A program made the translations under genes and the position numbers. Below are positions 55,417 to 63,508 of a stretch of 64,000 bases of DNA, piece after piece. How positions within the stretch are numbered: position 1 is the stretch's first letter; each line of letters starts with the position of its first letter. The DNA comes from Clostridium intestinale DSM 6191. Its GTDB lineage: Bacteria > Bacillota > Clostridia > Clostridiales > Clostridiaceae. Where the stretch lies: NCBI RefSeq assembly GCF_900130055.1, contig NZ_FQXU01000016.1, positions 23,447 to 87,446 of the forward strand, given 5' to 3'. A model generated the notes under the pieces. That model was not told where the DNA came from and searched no databases. It saw only the letters and a program-made list of their open reading frames with translations.

Positions 55417-56352
55417 TTACTTTTTATATAATGTTTCTATTAAATAATCTCTAAGCTCCTCATTTGATTTTTCTATTTGTTCGGGAGTCCATTTTTGAAA
55501 TCCAGTTCCGCTCTTGAAGCCTAATTCTCCCTTTTCAACCTTTTCTCTTAATATAGGAGAAGGTTCAGTAGAGTTTTCTAAATGCTTTAAGATATAATCA
55601 TGAATAGATAAAGTTAAATCTGTTCCTACCATATCAGCATTTTCCATAGGTCCTAACTTTGGAAGCCTTAGTCCAAAACTATATTTAATTGCTTCATCAA
55701 CAGTTTGAGCATCTGCTATTCCTCTTTCTACAATAGATATAGCCTCTCTCCAAAGTGCATGTTGAAGTCTATTAGCTACAAAGCCTGGAACATCCATATT
55801 TACTCTTATTGGTTTTTTATTTACCTTCTTAAGTAATTCCATGGTGTCATCCATAACTTCTTCTGAAGTGTAATCAGATTTAACTACTTCAACTAGAGGT
55901 ATTAGGTATGGAGGATTCCAGAAGTGAGTTCCTACAACCCTTGATTTATCTTTAACTTTTTGTGATATTTCAGTAATGCTCATTACAGATGTATTAGTTG
56001 CAAATATTACACTTTCTTTGCATAATGGCTCTAAACGCATAAATAGGTCTTGTTTTAGTTCCATTTTTTCTGGAATACATTCTATGATAAAATCAGCATC
56101 CTTAACCGCTTCCTTTAAATCCTCTGTTAAAGTTATTCTATCTAATGTAGCGTTAACTTCTTCTTGAGTAAAAACACCATTTTCTTTTAATACTTGAAGG
56201 TTTGTTCTTATCTTATACATACATTCAAGTTCAAATTTTTCTCTGATAAATATAGTTACCTTTAAATCTTCACAACCAGCGAATACTTGAGCTATTCCAC
56301 TTCCCATCATGCCTGGACCAAATACTGTAATGTTTCTAATCTTATTGTTCAC
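55417..56352 (-). CDS. 3-hydroxyacyl-CoA dehydrogenase-family enzyme (candidate 3-hydroxy-5-oxohexanoate dehydrogenase)
   Basis: A 311-residue NAD(P)-dependent dehydrogenase. The Rossmann motif FGPGMMGSGIAQ is at residues 11-22. Catalytic H and E are in GTHFWNPPYLIPLVEVV, and DVPGFVANRLQHALWREA is a family segment. The start is a GTG after AGGAGG. It lies at the end of an operon with a BKACE enzyme, cyclase hydrolase and SDR. By context it would oxidise 3-hydroxy-5-oxohexanoate to 3,5-dioxohexanoate (triacetate). A free acid and not a CoA ester as substrate is inferred. Confidence 0.85.
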   Translation of the reverse strand: MNNKIRNITVFGPGMMGSGIAQVFAGCEDLKVTIFIREKFELECMYKIRTNLQVLKENGVFTQEEVNATLDRITLTEDLKEAVKDADFIIECIPEKMELKQDLFMRLEPLCKESVIFATNTSVMSITEISQKVKDKSRVVGTHFWNPPYLIPLVEVVKSDYTSEEVMDDTMELLKKVNKKPIRVNMDVPGFVANRLQHALWREAISIVERGIADAQTVDEAIKYSFGLRLPKLGPMENADMVGTDLTLSIHDYILKHLENSTEPSPILREKVEKGELGFKSGTGFQKWTPEQIEKSNEELRDYLIETLYKK

Positions 56353-56377
56353 GAAATTAATCCTCCTACATTTTTAT

Positions 56378-57214
56378 TTAGCAGTTTTTAAGTCCTAATA
56401 TTTTTCTTGCTTCAGCTGGAGTTGCTATTTCTTTACCCATTTCAATCACAGTTCTCTTTGTTCTTTCAACAAATTCCACATTGGATGTAGCTAGCTGTCC
56501 TTTTTTATAGAATATGTTATCTTCCATTCCTACTCTTAGGTTTCCACCTAATGCTAATGTTGCATATAATATAGGAAGATGTTGCTTACCTATTCCTATA
56601 GCTCCCCAAGTTGAATCCTCAGGAATTAAATTCTTAAGATATACTAGATTTTCTACAGTTGCTGCCATTCCTCCAGGTACTCCTAATACAAATTGGAAAT
56701 GAAGTGGTCCTTTTAATATTCCTTTTTTATAATAATATAATGCGTTATAAACCATTCCTGCATCGAATATTTCTATTTCAGGCTTCACATCATTTTCTTG
56801 CATAGCAATACCTAACTTTTCTAGGAATTGTGGACTGTTTTCAAACACTGTTGAATGCTGCCAATTCATACTTCCACAGTCATAAGATGCTATTTCAGGT
56901 TTTAATTCTATGAAAGGCTTCATTCTTACATCATCATCAAGACCTATTCCGCCTGAAGTAGTTAAGTTTATTACTATATCACATTTTTCTCTTACAAGTT
57001 TTACTGTCTTTTCGAATTTTTCAAAGCTCATAGATGCCTTATCTTCGTCATCTCTAACATGTATATGAGCAACAGAAGCTCCTGCCTTATAGCATTGATA
57101 AATTTCTTCAGCTATTTCTTCAGGTTGTAGCGGTACATATGGTGTCTCTTTTTTTGTAGGCCAAGCTCCTGTAGTTGCTACTGTCAATATAACTTTCTCT
57201 TCTGAATTTCCCAT
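56378..57214 (-). CDS. BKACE (DUF849) beta-keto acid cleavage enzyme (candidate triacetate acetoacetate-lyase)
   Basis: A zinc TIM-barrel enzyme, 278 residues. The family splits a beta-keto acid with acetyl-CoA to acetoacetate and a new acyl-CoA. HIHVRD (metal ligands), NLTTSGG, EIFDAGMV, FVLGVPGG and the C-terminal glutamate in VGMEDN are present. Next to a 3-hydroxyacid dehydrogenase and a CoA-transferase it is the expected enzyme for cutting triacetate to acetoacetate plus acetoacetyl-CoA. Relatives cleave 3-keto-5-aminohexanoate (Kce) or dehydrocarnitine. Confidence 0.88.
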   Translation of the reverse strand: MGNSEEKVILTVATTGAWPTKKETPYVPLQPEEIAEEIYQCYKAGASVAHIHVRDDEDKASMSFEKFEKTVKLVREKCDIVINLTTSGGIGLDDDVRMKPFIELKPEIASYDCGSMNWQHSTVFENSPQFLEKLGIAMQENDVKPEIEIFDAGMVYNALYYYKKGILKGPLHFQFVLGVPGGMAATVENLVYLKNLIPEDSTWGAIGIGKQHLPILYATLALGGNLRVGMEDNIFYKKGQLATSNVEFVERTKRTVIEMGKEIATPAEARKILGLKNC

Positions 57215-57243
57215 AATTAATTTCCTCTTTTCCTTAATTTTAA

Positions 57244-57276
57244 TTTTGAGGATACTCTATAAGAGCATCCTCAAAA
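57244..57276 (-). promoter_or_regulatory. Intercistronic hairpin between cyclase and BKACE genes
   Basis: TTTTGAGGAT and its complement, extended by CTCT/AGAG with one mismatch, in a 111-base gap inside the operon. Without a clear T-run it is more likely a processing or attenuating hairpin than a full stop. Confidence 0.45.
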
Positions 57277-57325
57277 ATTAATTCTTATTTATATTTGTGT
57301 GCTTTCAGACCTTATTAATTTAGGA

Positions 57326-58261
57326 CTAAAATCCACCGTATGTGTAAGTTCTTTCTGGAACATCATTTACTTGATCTTCATCTATTTCAGCGACGCAACG
57401 AACCATAGAACCGTCTCCCATGTACCATCTGATTGGGAAGCAGAAGAATCTGAAGCGTTTTCCAGATACCTTATCTAAATTTCCACCAAGGTTTTCAACA
57501 CCAACAATACCATGTCCTAACATTTGTTTATGACAAGGTTCCCATGTTCCCCAGCATCCGATTTCTTCTAAATCACCGAACTTTTCATCATACGCTTCTT
57601 TTCCATGAATTCTAATGTATTCATCTTTATCAAATTCAGCATATGCTTCTTCACCAAATTTTTCTTTGTATTCTTCTGTTATTGGTCTTCCTGAGGCACC
57701 TAGTAAGTTTAATTTAGTAGCTCCATTATTACCCATAGCTGTATGAAGTGGATGATCAAGAGCTTGCATATCCATAGCTACACATTTAACTTTATGTTTT
57801 ACAAACCATTTTCCTGCTTCAACGCCTGTACCACATGAGTAATGATAGTACTCTTTTGAATCATCAAATTTACGATGCATTCCTGTATTTAAACAGATAA
57901 CCATTCCTTCTAATTCTTCTGGTTTGATATTTGCACGTCTACATGCATCTTCAAGATGTTCTGGCCCAATTAATCCCCAAGGTTCAATATTTATTTCAAG
58001 ACAAACTGCATCACCTGTATATGCATCAACTGGCATTTCATGAGTATAACGAGCTCTTCTTCCATCAAATTCTTTTTCCATAACATGACGTGGTGCATCA
58101 CAGTGTGTTCCAGTGTGTTGTACGCAATCAATTCTTTGTGTAAGAACTCCACCTTTTGCTAAACTGTGCATAGAATCAATTACTGGTTTTACAAAATAAG
58201 GCCAACGTGGAATATCAGCACTGAATGGGTGTGTTAAATCTACAAATACTTTTTTTGTCAT
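57326..58261 (-). CDS. Cyclase-family metal hydrolase (candidate dihydrophloroglucinol cyclohydrolase)
   Basis: A 311-residue enzyme of the kynurenine-formamidase/cyclase family. The Zn/Mn motif is HTGTHCDAPRHV near residue 45, and a second metal region is CVAMDMQALDHPLH. The family hydrolyses cyclic or amide C-N, C-O and C-C bonds. The ATG at 58261 has ideal spacing to GGAGG; the ATG at 58267 is too close. In this operon, ring opening of a cyclic beta-diketone such as dihydrophloroglucinol is the best guess. Confidence 0.82.
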   Translation of the reverse strand: MTKKVFVDLTHPFSADIPRWPYFVKPVIDSMHSLAKGGVLTQRIDCVQHTGTHCDAPRHVMEKEFDGRRARYTHEMPVDAYTGDAVCLEINIEPWGLIGPEHLEDACRRANIKPEELEGMVICLNTGMHRKFDDSKEYYHYSCGTGVEAGKWFVKHKVKCVAMDMQALDHPLHTAMGNNGATKLNLLGASGRPITEEYKEKFGEEAYAEFDKDEYIRIHGKEAYDEKFGDLEEIGCWGTWEPCHKQMLGHGIVGVENLGGNLDKVSGKRFRFFCFPIRWYMGDGSMVRCVAEIDEDQVNDVPERTYTYGGF

Positions 58262-58341
58262 TTTCATTTCCTCCTAAAATTGCGAATTATTTACCTGATT
58301 ATATCAACTAGTATTCTTAAAACATTCCTAATTAAGTTAGG

Positions 58342-59127
58342 TTAGTTAGCCCAGTACCCACCTTCTGCAGCTACATTAGCTCCAGTCATGAAGTCACTTG
58401 CACTTGATGCTAGGAATATACATGGTCCTACAAAATCTTCTGGTTCTCCAAGACGACCTACAGGAAGTCTTCTTAAGAAGTTTTTATAGACAGCACTTTC
58501 TGGATCAAACATCCACTCCGTTAAATCTGAACGGAATACTGTTGGGTTTATTGTATTAACATTAATTTTATGTTTAGCTGTCCACTCGCAAGCTAGGGAT
58601 TGAGCCATAAGATCTATTCCTGCTTTTGCTGTACAGTATCCTGTATATCCAGACATACCCATCTTAGAACGTGCAGAAGATACCATTATAACCTTACCGC
58701 CTTTTCCCTGTTCTATCATTTGTTGTCCAACATATTTACAGAATAACCATGTTCCTTGTACATCGGAATCCATGATTTTTTTCCATTCACTTAACTCTTG
58801 TTCTACTATTGGTTGTGGATTATTGTATCCTGCTGCTGTTACTAATACATTGATTTCTCCAAATCTTTTAACAACATCATCAACCACTTTAATTACATCT
58901 GCTTCTATAGCTGGATCTCCTGTTGAATATCCACAGACAATTCCTTGAGCTTCTAATTCATCACATAAAGCTTTACATTTTGCATCACTACGTCCAGTAA
59001 CAAAAACCTTCATTCCTGCAAGTCCATATCCAAAAGCAACTGCTTTTCCTAATGCTCCAGTAGCTCCAGTTATAACAGCAACTTTACCTGTAACATCAAA
59101 TAACTTATTTACAAATTGTGAATCCAT
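58342..59127 (-). CDS. SDR-family oxidoreductase (candidate phloroglucinol reductase)
   Basis: A 261-residue short-chain dehydrogenase. It has the nucleotide motif TGATGALGKA, a TGRSD segment that suggests NADPH preference, catalytic serine in MVSSARS and YxxxK in YCTAKAG. The N-terminal lead (MDSQFVNKLFDVTGK) is long for the family. Known phloroglucinol reductases of anaerobes belong to SDRs; neighbouring genes encode the later steps, hence the assignment, which is inference. Gluconate 5-dehydrogenase-like function is the main alternative. Confidence 0.82.
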   Translation of the reverse strand: MDSQFVNKLFDVTGKVAVITGATGALGKAVAFGYGLAGMKVFVTGRSDAKCKALCDELEAQGIVCGYSTGDPAIEADVIKVVDDVVKRFGEINVLVTAAGYNNPQPIVEQELSEWKKIMDSDVQGTWLFCKYVGQQMIEQGKGGKVIMVSSARSKMGMSGYTGYCTAKAGIDLMAQSLACEWTAKHKINVNTINPTVFRSDLTEWMFDPESAVYKNFLRRLPVGRLGEPEDFVGPCIFLASSASDFMTGANVAAEGGYWAN

Positions 59128-59152
59128 TACTATTCTCCTTCTCGATTATGCC

Positions 59153-59491
59153 TTAATAATTTACTACTACTAACATAGTTGCAGGCATATTAGTTTCATT
59201 GATAATTGATCTACCTTCATTAGGAGCTATAAATATTGAATCATATTTATTTAGTACATATTCTTCAGTCTTAGTTTTTATTGTTACTTGTCCATCTAAG
59301 ACAACATAGATTTTTTCTGTAGGAGAGTCTTCATAAGCGTACTCTGCACCACCACCTGGAAGAAAATGTGTTACTCCCATCCAAAATTCTTTTGCTCCAG
59401 TTTCTTCAGTACCATGTAATTTTAAAGTTGAGCAGTCAAAATGTAATGGAGCCTTATATGGTTTAACCTCGTTAAATTTAACTTGTTTCAT
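59153..59491 (-). CDS. Cupin-fold protein with non-canonical metal motif
   Basis: A 112-residue small beta-barrel. Cupin motif 1 would be GGGAEYAYEDSPTEKIYVVLDG, but the two expected histidines are replaced (EYAYE). Motif 2 reads DSIFIAPNEGRSIINE, also without histidine. It is therefore probably not a classical metal cupin. The ATG at 59491 follows AGGAGGTG; the frame from a TTG at 59509 is not used. It lies between the CoA-transferase and the SDR genes, so a catalytic or ligand-sensing role in the pathway is likely but unknown. Confidence 0.75.
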   Translation of the reverse strand: MKQVKFNEVKPYKAPLHFDCSTLKLHGTEETGAKEFWMGVTHFLPGGGAEYAYEDSPTEKIYVVLDGQVTIKTKTEEYVLNKYDSIFIAPNEGRSIINETNMPATMLVVVNY

Positions 59492-59515
59492 TTCTTCACC
59501 TCCTCTCAATATCCC

Positions 59516-60175
59516 TTAAATATCTATAGTCTTTAAATTTTCAGCTATTATTAAATTAGCTTCAGTAGCATTTATTACCTCTTCCACTGTTAAGTCTGGA
59601 GCAATCTCCTTTAAAAAAAGCCCTTCTGGAGTTACTTCCATAACAGCCATTTCAGTAACAATTAGATTTACTTTACCTACAGCTGTAAGTGGAAGTCTGC
59701 ATTCTTTAAGTATTTTGGTTTCACCTTTAGCAGTATGCATCATGGCAATTATTACTTTTTTTGCACCACTCACTAAGTCCATAGCTCCTCCCATACCTGG
59801 AACCATCTTTCCTGGTATCATGTAGTTTGCTAAGTTTCCTTTTTCATCTACCTCTAAGGAACCTAAAACGGTAACGTCTACATGTCCACCACGAATTATT
59901 CCAAAAGATGTAGAACTGTCAAAAAAAGCTGCTCCACTATTTATAGTTACATATTGTGCTCCTGCATTTACTATGTCTTTATCTTCTTTACCTTCTTCTG
60001 GCACACTTCCTAAGCCAACAAAACCATTTTCAGATTGGAAAGTTACATTTATATCTTCTGGTAAATAATTTGCTACCATTGTTGGAAGTCCTATTCCTAA
60101 ATTAACTACATCTCCATCTTTAAGTTCTTTTGCTATTCTTCTTGCAATAAACTCTTTAGCATTTTTAGGATTCAT
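59516..60175 (-). CDS. Acetate/acetoacetate-type CoA-transferase, subunit B
   Basis: A 219-residue beta subunit of class I CoA-transferase. The catalytic glutamate is in [11 protein letters not shown] (about residue 49), and [14 protein letters not shown] is typical. It is similar in size and motifs to CtfB/AtoA. Its ATG overlaps the subunit A stop by one base (TAATG). By context it moves CoA from acetyl-CoA or a similar thioester to acetoacetate. Confidence 0.92.
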   Translation of the reverse strand: MNPKNAKEFIARRIAKELKDGDVVNLGIGLPTMVANYLPEDINVTFQSENGFVGLGSVPEEGKEDKDIVNAGAQYVTINSGAAFFDSSTSFGIIRGGHVDVTVLGSLEVDEKGNLANYMIPGKMVPGMGGAMDLVSGAKKVIIAMMHTAKGETKILKECRLPLTAVGKVNLIVTEMAVMEVTPEGLFLKEIAPDLTVEEVINATEANLIIAENLKTIDI

Positions 60176-60828
60176 TACGCTTCACCTCCAACAATATAAT
60201 CAACAAATATCCCTGGGGTCATAACATGATTAGGATCAAGTTCCCCAACTTCCACAATTCTTTCAGCACCTACTATTACATTGTCTGCTGCTGTTGCCAT
60301 TAGTGGATTAAAGTTTCTTGTTGAAGCGTTGTAAAATACATTACCTTGCTTGTCTACAATTGACCCTCCCAATATCGCTAAATCCGCTCTTAATGGAAGT
60401 TCTAGAATATATTCTTTATCTTGGGCTTTAATTTTCTGTTTGCCTTCCTCTACAATTGTACCTATACCTGTTTCAGTTAAAAATCCACCTATTCCAGCTC
60501 CACCGCATCTAATTTGTTCTACTAATGTTCCTTGAGGTACAAGTTCAACAATAAGTTCTCCCCTATTCATTTGCTTTCCTGCCTCTGGATTTAATCCTAT
60601 ATGAGATGCGATAACCTTTTTAACTTGCTTATTAACAACTAATTTACCTACTCCTCTGTCTGGAAATCCAGTATCATTAGCTATTATAGTTAAATTTTTC
60701 ACATTTTTCTTTACTATTGCATCAATAATAAACTCAGGAGTACCTACCCCCATGAAGCCGCCTACCATAATGGTCATATCATCTTTAATGAATTCCATTA
60801 CTTCATCAATACTTTTTATCTTGTTCAT
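60175..60828 (-). CDS. Acetate/acetoacetate-type CoA-transferase, subunit A
   Basis: A 217-residue alpha subunit. [20 protein letters not shown] near the N-terminus, [22 protein letters not shown] and [10 protein letters not shown] match CtfA/AtoD. First gene of the seven-gene operon; its start is 46 bases after the sigma-54 promoter. Confidence 0.92.
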   Translation of the reverse strand: MNKIKSIDEVMEFIKDDMTIMVGGFMGVGTPEFIIDAIVKKNVKNLTIIANDTGFPDRGVGKLVVNKQVKKVIASHIGLNPEAGKQMNRGELIVELVPQGTLVEQIRCGGAGIGGFLTETGIGTIVEEGKQKIKAQDKEYILELPLRADLAILGGSIVDKQGNVFYNASTRNFNPLMATAADNVIVGAERIVEVGELDPNHVMTPGIFVDYIVGGEA

Positions 60829-60873
60829 AAGTCACCTACTTCTAATCATGTATCTCTCAACACTTATACTTAT

Positions 60874-60890
60874 AGCAATTAGTATGCCAA
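60874..60890 (-). promoter_or_regulatory. Sigma-54 promoter of the CoA-transferase/BKACE operon
   Basis: TTGGCATACTAATTGCT on the minus strand has GG and GC of the -24/-12 element at correct spacing. The adjacent upstream gene encodes a sigma-54 activator. Confidence 0.85.
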
Positions 60891-61039
60891 ACCTCCGGAA
60901 AATCTTTGTACCTTTTTCCTCTTACATCTTAAATAGCTATGAGCCCTTGTTTTATGGACTTTAACATTTTTATAATTAAGTTGTTTTTTAAATTTCTTCT
61001 GACCTATATTTGAAAACATTTTTCAATTACTTATAGATT

Positions 61040-61123
61040 TGATTCATTTTTGTATCATTCTTTAAAAACTAAGTGTTAGTATAGATTTAATAACAGTTTT
61101 ATCTCTAATACATTTTTGTATCA
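61040..61123. promoter_or_regulatory. Two activator-binding dyads upstream of the sigma-54 promoter
   Basis: TGATTCA-TTTT-TGTATCA at 61040-61057 and TAATACA-TTTT-TGTATCA at 61106-61123. They share the consensus TRATWCA-N4-TGTATYR and lie about 150 and 216 bases upstream of the promoter, the usual distance for sigma-54 enhancers. Confidence 0.7.
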
Positions 61124-61461
61124 CTTCAATTTATTAATGTATCGTTTTCTTAATATTGATTCTTTTAATTATTAATTACCTCTAAAATCATTGATAACTC
61201 TCATTTCAATTAAGATTTCTATATTTTAATTGATTTATATATAGGCTTCTTTAAATTCACATTTCTATTAAAATTTAAGTTCATTAAGTTGGTAGATACT
61301 TTTTTCCAATAAAGTCATGTATTTATTCAATGCGATAACCTTTCATAAAAATAAAAAGATATCACAATAATGATAAAAAAATCACTTTGTAATACCTTTT
61401 AAAATTAAAGACAATATATGAAATTCATCATAGTAATATCAATAATCAAATATATAACCCA
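61124..61461. other. AT-rich non-coding spacer after the activator gene
   Basis: About 340 bases between the activator stop codon and the enhancer sites. A half-site TTAATGTATCG lies at about 61134. I see no gene and no strong terminator, so the activator transcript may run towards the operon. Confidence 0.4.
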
Positions 61462-63003
61462 TTATTCCTTTGTAATCTCCACGCCCAATGCTTTTGCCTT
61501 TCTAAAAACAGTTGGCTGAGCTACACCTAATACTCTAGCCGCTTTATAAGTACTTCCATGACTTCTTAAAGCCTGCTCTATCATCTGTCTCTCCAATTTT
61601 TTTACAGCTTGCTTTAAAGTCAAATCTTCATTATTCTTTTTGAAATTTATCTTGTCTTTTCCAAGAACGTTTACTACATTTTCATAGTTTATATATAAGC
61701 TATCATCAATAACTATAAGCCTTTCTATTATGTTTTGAAGCTCTCTTACATTACCAGGCCAATCATAGTATTCTAAGCCTTCTATAGCCATAGCTTCAAT
61801 CTTTTTTTGCTTATTATATTTTGTATTAAACTTATCTACAAAAGCATTGATCAATAGTTTGATGTCACTTTTTCTTTCTCTTAGTGGAGGTATTTTTATG
61901 GGTAAAACATTTAATCTATAAAACAAATCCTCTCTAAATTTACCTTGTCTTATTAATTCTTCTAAATTACAGTTAGTAGATGCAATAACTCTTACATCTA
62001 GTTTTATACTCTTTGTTCCACCTACTCTAGTTAATTCCTTTTCTTGAAGAACTCTTAATAATTTTGATTGAAGGCTCATAGGCATTTCACCTATTTCATC
62101 CAAAAGCAGAGTTCCACCATTTGCAATTTCGAACATACCTAGCTTCTCCTTATTCAAAGCTCCTGTAAATGACCCTTTTTCATATCCAAATAATTCTGAT
62201 TCAATTAAACTTTCTGGAATAGCAGCACAATTTACTTTAATATATGGATTATCTTTTCTATCACTTTTTTCATGTATCTCTTTAGCTATTATTTCTTTTC
62301 CACAGCCTGTCTCACCTGTTATTAGTATTGTAGCTTCTGTTTTTGCAACATAACTAATAAGTTCTTTTATTTCTCTTATCTTTACACTTTCTCCTATAAA
62401 GTTTTTGTTCTTAATGAATTTGCTTCTATAATAATTCAACTCGTTAAGATACTTTTCATTTTTCTTTTCTGCCATTTCTATTTCATCTTTTAACTTCAGT
62501 AACTCTGTTAGATCTCTCATTACAGTTAATACCTGAATAACCTCACCATTTTTATCGAATATTGGGTTCCCAGTTATAAGTACTTTGTTATTATTATTTA
62601 TAGTTGCTAAAGATGTTATCTTCTTTTTTTGTTCAATAACAAGTAAAGAAATTGAATTATTAAAGTACCCATCAATAACTACACTCTTTATACTTCTTCC
62701 TACTAAATCCTCTTCTTTTATTCCAGTTATATCAGTATATCCTTTATTGACTGCTATCACTATTCCCTTATTGTCAACTATACATATACCATCTGATACA
62801 GCATCTCCTATAGAAAAAGCATCCAACTCTCTATCCTTATACGTTTTCAATATTTCTAACTCTTCTTTTTGCTTTAGTACTATTTCTTTATAACTCTCTA
62901 TTATTTTTAATATATCTTCATCAACTTTTAGAGGTCCTCTTTCCTCTAAATCTCTAATTTTACTATTTAAATCCTTTTCAACTTCAAATATTCTTTTGGG
63001 CAT
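61462..63003 (-). CDS. Sigma-54-dependent activator with PAS domain
   Basis: 513 residues. A coiled-coil N-terminus (1-65), a PAS sensor (about 65-175; IGDAVSDGICIVDNKG, VNKGYTDITGI), a helical linker, an AAA+ domain (about 205-430) with Walker A GETGCGKE, the sigma-54 loop GSFTGA (serine variant of GAFTGA) and Walker B GGTLLLDEIGEM, and a Fis-type helix-turn-helix (TYKAARVLGVAQPTVFRKAK). It probably senses the aromatic substrate or an intermediate and activates the adjacent operon from the dyads at 61040-61123. Three more dyads precede its own gene. Confidence 0.92.
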   Translation of the reverse strand: MPKRIFEVEKDLNSKIRDLEERGPLKVDEDILKIIESYKEIVLKQKEELEILKTYKDRELDAFSIGDAVSDGICIVDNKGIVIAVNKGYTDITGIKEEDLVGRSIKSVVIDGYFNNSISLLVIEQKKKITSLATINNNNKVLITGNPIFDKNGEVIQVLTVMRDLTELLKLKDEIEMAEKKNEKYLNELNYYRSKFIKNKNFIGESVKIREIKELISYVAKTEATILITGETGCGKEIIAKEIHEKSDRKDNPYIKVNCAAIPESLIESELFGYEKGSFTGALNKEKLGMFEIANGGTLLLDEIGEMPMSLQSKLLRVLQEKELTRVGGTKSIKLDVRVIASTNCNLEELIRQGKFREDLFYRLNVLPIKIPPLRERKSDIKLLINAFVDKFNTKYNKQKKIEAMAIEGLEYYDWPGNVRELQNIIERLIVIDDSLYINYENVVNVLGKDKINFKKNNEDLTLKQAVKKLERQMIEQALRSHGSTYKAARVLGVAQPTVFRKAKALGVEITKE

Positions 63004-63051
63004 TTATTTTCTCCTCAACTCCTAATATTTTATCTGATAACACCGAGTATC

Positions 63052-63273
63052 TAATACAATTATGTATTAGCAATTTTGATACCAATTAGTCTACAGTTAT
63101 AACGATCTCCGTAATCATTGAATTTTCTTACCTTATGCTTACTACTCATATTTATATTTTTTCTTCATGTATACTATAAATAATTCATATATGAATTATT
63201 ATAATATAAAAGCTTGATTTTCCACAAATATGTTAATACAAAAATGTATTGTTTTTAATTCATTTCTGTATTG
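63052..63273. promoter_or_regulatory. Three activator-binding dyads upstream of the activator gene
   Basis: TAATACA-ATTA-TGTATTA (63052-63069, perfect), TAATACA-AAAA-TGTATTG (63234-63251) and TAATTCA-TTTC-TGTATTG (63256-63273) fit the same consensus as the two enhancer sites of the operon. A perfect 22-base palindrome of AATAATTCATA arms lies between them at 63179-63200. Autoregulation is likely. Confidence 0.65.
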
Positions 63274-63459
63274 ATGAATCTCAAAATCCTCCGACATTCA
63301 ATTCTTTAATATTATAGGTTGCACTACTGCCCTGTAGATGCTTCTTATCTAGTCTCATTAGATTCCTTTTTTTAACTTTTTAGGGTAGTCTACTTTTTGC
63401 CTATTCATTATTTAAGTGTTTATAAAAAATAATTTATATATTAGGTGTAGTATTTAAAA
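63274..63459. other. Non-coding gap before the gltA terminator
   Basis: About 190 bases between the activator's dyads and the terminator of the glutamate synthase gene. I see no gene or repeat in it. Confidence 0.4.
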
Positions 63460-63497
63460 AGACTGTAAAACCAACCTTTTAAGTCGATTTTACAGCC
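63460..63497 (-). terminator. Terminator of the glutamate synthase small-subunit gene
   Basis: GGCTGTAAAA pairs with TTTTACAGTC around an inner GTC/AAC-type stem, followed by a T-run on the minus strand, 12 bases after the stop codon. A degraded relative is at 55149-55190. Confidence 0.75.
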
Positions 63498-63508
63498 TTG
63501 TATTAACT

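Noticed and set aside
55417..58261. Carnitine or lysine-fermentation (kce-kdd) pathway for the BKACE cluster
   Set aside because: The dehydrogenase-BKACE pair alone would allow it, but a cyclase hydrolase plus SDR, and no lysine mutases, kdd or betaine genes, fit phloroglucinol better.
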